Virus record (IMG/VR): IMGVR_UViG_3300035670_000546
Span: 1-39,906 of that record
Reading direction: 5' to 3' (one strand)
Origin: a virus
DNA: 39,906 nucleotides
A program made the position numbers and the translations under genes. Below, in pieces: positions 39,032 through 39,906 of this stretch (the stretch's first letter is position 1; each line of letters opens with the position of its first letter). The notes under the pieces are model-generated. The model made no database searches. It was not told where the DNA came from and saw nothing but the letters and a program-made list of their open reading frames with translations.

Positions 39032-39239
39032 AACTAGAAAGCCTGGATATTATTGGGCAAAAAGACATTCGTGTGCTGGATCAGAGATAATTCTGGTTAG
39101 AGATATGATGCCTGGAGAACCAGGAAAACACGTACAAATATACAGACATAATGAAATCTTTCCTTATAGTTTTGATGACTTTGTATGGATTTCTAAAGGC
39201 CCGCTAACTTTAGTTTCAGGGAAAAAAGAAGGTGTCTGA
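39024..39239 (+). CDS. KPGYYWA-type protein (71 aa)
   Basis: MTKTRKPGYYWAKRHSCAGS, IFPYSFDDFVWISKGPLTL. Single-domain paralogue of 38399. Overlaps the previous gene by eight bases. Confidence 0.75.
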   Translation: MTKTRKPGYYWAKRHSCAGSEIILVRDMMPGEPGKHVQIYRHNEIFPYSFDDFVWISKGPLTLVSGKKEGV

Positions 39240-39466
39240 TGAAAACTTTTAATCAATTTGTCTCGGGATTTTTTCTAAATGATTTTCTAGGAATCTGCAA
39301 AAAAGAGCGAGTCAAAGTAGATCAGTGCGGTATTGATCCAGAAGATTTGTCTTATTTATTGGGTTTGAATTATATTGGGGTTATCAATAAAGATCAAACC
39401 AAACAGATTATATCTAACAGAATCAAGAGAAAGAAAATGTATGACTATCAAAGAGCTTCTCCATAA
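39239..39466 (+). CDS. Hypothetical protein (75 aa)
   Basis: MKTFNQFVSGFFLNDFLGIC; helical then basic (IISNRIKRKKMYDYQ). TGATG overlap with 39024. Confidence 0.7.
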   Translation: MKTFNQFVSGFFLNDFLGICKKERVKVDQCGIDPEDLSYLLGLNYIGVINKDQTKQIISNRIKRKKMYDYQRASP

Positions 39467-39866
39467 AATTCATCAAACTAGAAATTCTCTTGTTGGTGGT
39501 GATTATTCTAAGCTTGGAATGATTAAAAAACATTTCGAGACAATAAAAAGAAGAAGTGTATTTGATAAACTAAATGAGTTTAAATCCGTATTAACTCTTT
39601 TTGATATGTATGGAGAAGAAAATCTTAATAGATATTGTACTACTATATCTCAATATTGTTCTTATGAAGAATGTGGCGTAACTACAGAACTTAGTTTCGT
39701 AATATATAATTACGATACATACGAAACATTTAATATGATTATATCAGATAAATATATTGACATAGGACATTATTGCAATCAATTTGGTCAATCGTTACTT
39801 CCAGATATGTACTTTAAGCCAAATGTATTAGACCTTATCGAGAAAGAACTAGATAAAATGATATGA
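39441..39866 (+). CDS. Hypothetical protein (141 aa), distant paralogue of 31803/32782
   Basis: MTIKELLHKIHQTRNSLVGG, SFVIYNYDTYETFNMII, end VLDLIEKELDKMI. Same plan as 32782: N-terminal helices, Tyr/Cys-rich middle, closing 'lDlIEkEL'. Overlaps the previous gene by 26 bases. Confidence 0.7.
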   Translation: MTIKELLHKIHQTRNSLVGGDYSKLGMIKKHFETIKRRSVFDKLNEFKSVLTLFDMYGEENLNRYCTTISQYCSYEECGVTTELSFVIYNYDTYETFNMIISDKYIDIGHYCNQFGQSLLPDMYFKPNVLDLIEKELDKMI

Positions 39867-39906
39867 TAGCAATATACGATAAGATCACCGAACTTAAATA
39901 TCTAAT
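39863..39906 (+). CDS. Start of a further gene (partial)
   Basis: ATGA overlap with the previous stop: MIAIYDKITELKYL, cut by the window end. Confidence 0.55.
   Translation, partial: MIAIYDKITELKYL

Overview
This looks like the accessory arm of a large tailed-phage genome rather than a chromosome. It holds about 110 very small genes (mostly 20-130 codons), about 27 tRNA genes, tight packing with ATGA/TAATG overlaps, a sigma70-type promoter in front of nearly every gene or short operon, and several products typical of phages: a DUF932 protein, a GP88-like protein, an HNH nuclease, a PD-(D/E)xK nuclease, DUF6915-like and DUF6878-like proteins and small zinc ribbons. No capsid, tail, terminase or polymerase gene is visible. 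A prepilin whose N-terminus has the [14 protein letters not shown]...[10 protein letters not shown] form, typical of planctomycetes, hints at a planctomycete-like host. This is an inference from one gene.

Region 1 (1-18.4 kb) is a string of mostly monocistronic cassettes. Between genes sits a 44-bp element made of two CTGCCA-N3-TGGCAG palindromes held 14 bp apart. It is often followed by an imperfect inverted repeat of TTTGGCAC...GTGCCAAA type, an A/T-rich stretch, a TTGACA-N16/17-TAnAAT promoter (in the left part with GCCGATACC inside the spacer), an AAGGA ribosome site and one short gene. A gene-free stretch at 7.6-8.4 kb has two promoters and many helices and is probably a structured RNA gene. 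Two loci (13.1-13.6 and 17.7-18.2 kb) are duplicated copies with tandem promoters and a conserved 3' structure.

Region 2 (18.7-21.5 kb) is a tRNA array with anticodons for every amino acid except Cys. It has its own internal promoters and no encoded CCA ends. Several tRNAs are strange: two apparently lack a D arm, two Leu tRNAs are class I, one Asn-anticodon tRNA is class II, and one looks like an initiator.

Region 3 (21.5-24.1 kb) carries a secreted protein, a DUF6878-like/DUF6915-like pair and the DUF932 gene. It ends with the last copies of the palindrome element, here as triplets.

Region 4 (24.2-39.9 kb) looks more A/T-rich and switches to real operons with overlapping start and stop codons. 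It includes a minus-strand block (26.8-29.0 kb: small paralogues, HNH nuclease, a possible virion-related protein), a gene-poor 1.2-kb stretch with TGCCGWG motifs (30.3-31.5 kb), and plus-strand operons rich in internally duplicated small families. A lipoprotein/prepilin/membrane-protein operon sits at 34.2-35.0 kb and a DNA-glycosylase-like gene at 36.3 kb.

Most genes are probably early host-takeover or accessory functions, each able to be gained, lost or shuffled with its own promoter. All assignments come from reading the sequence. No database search was run.
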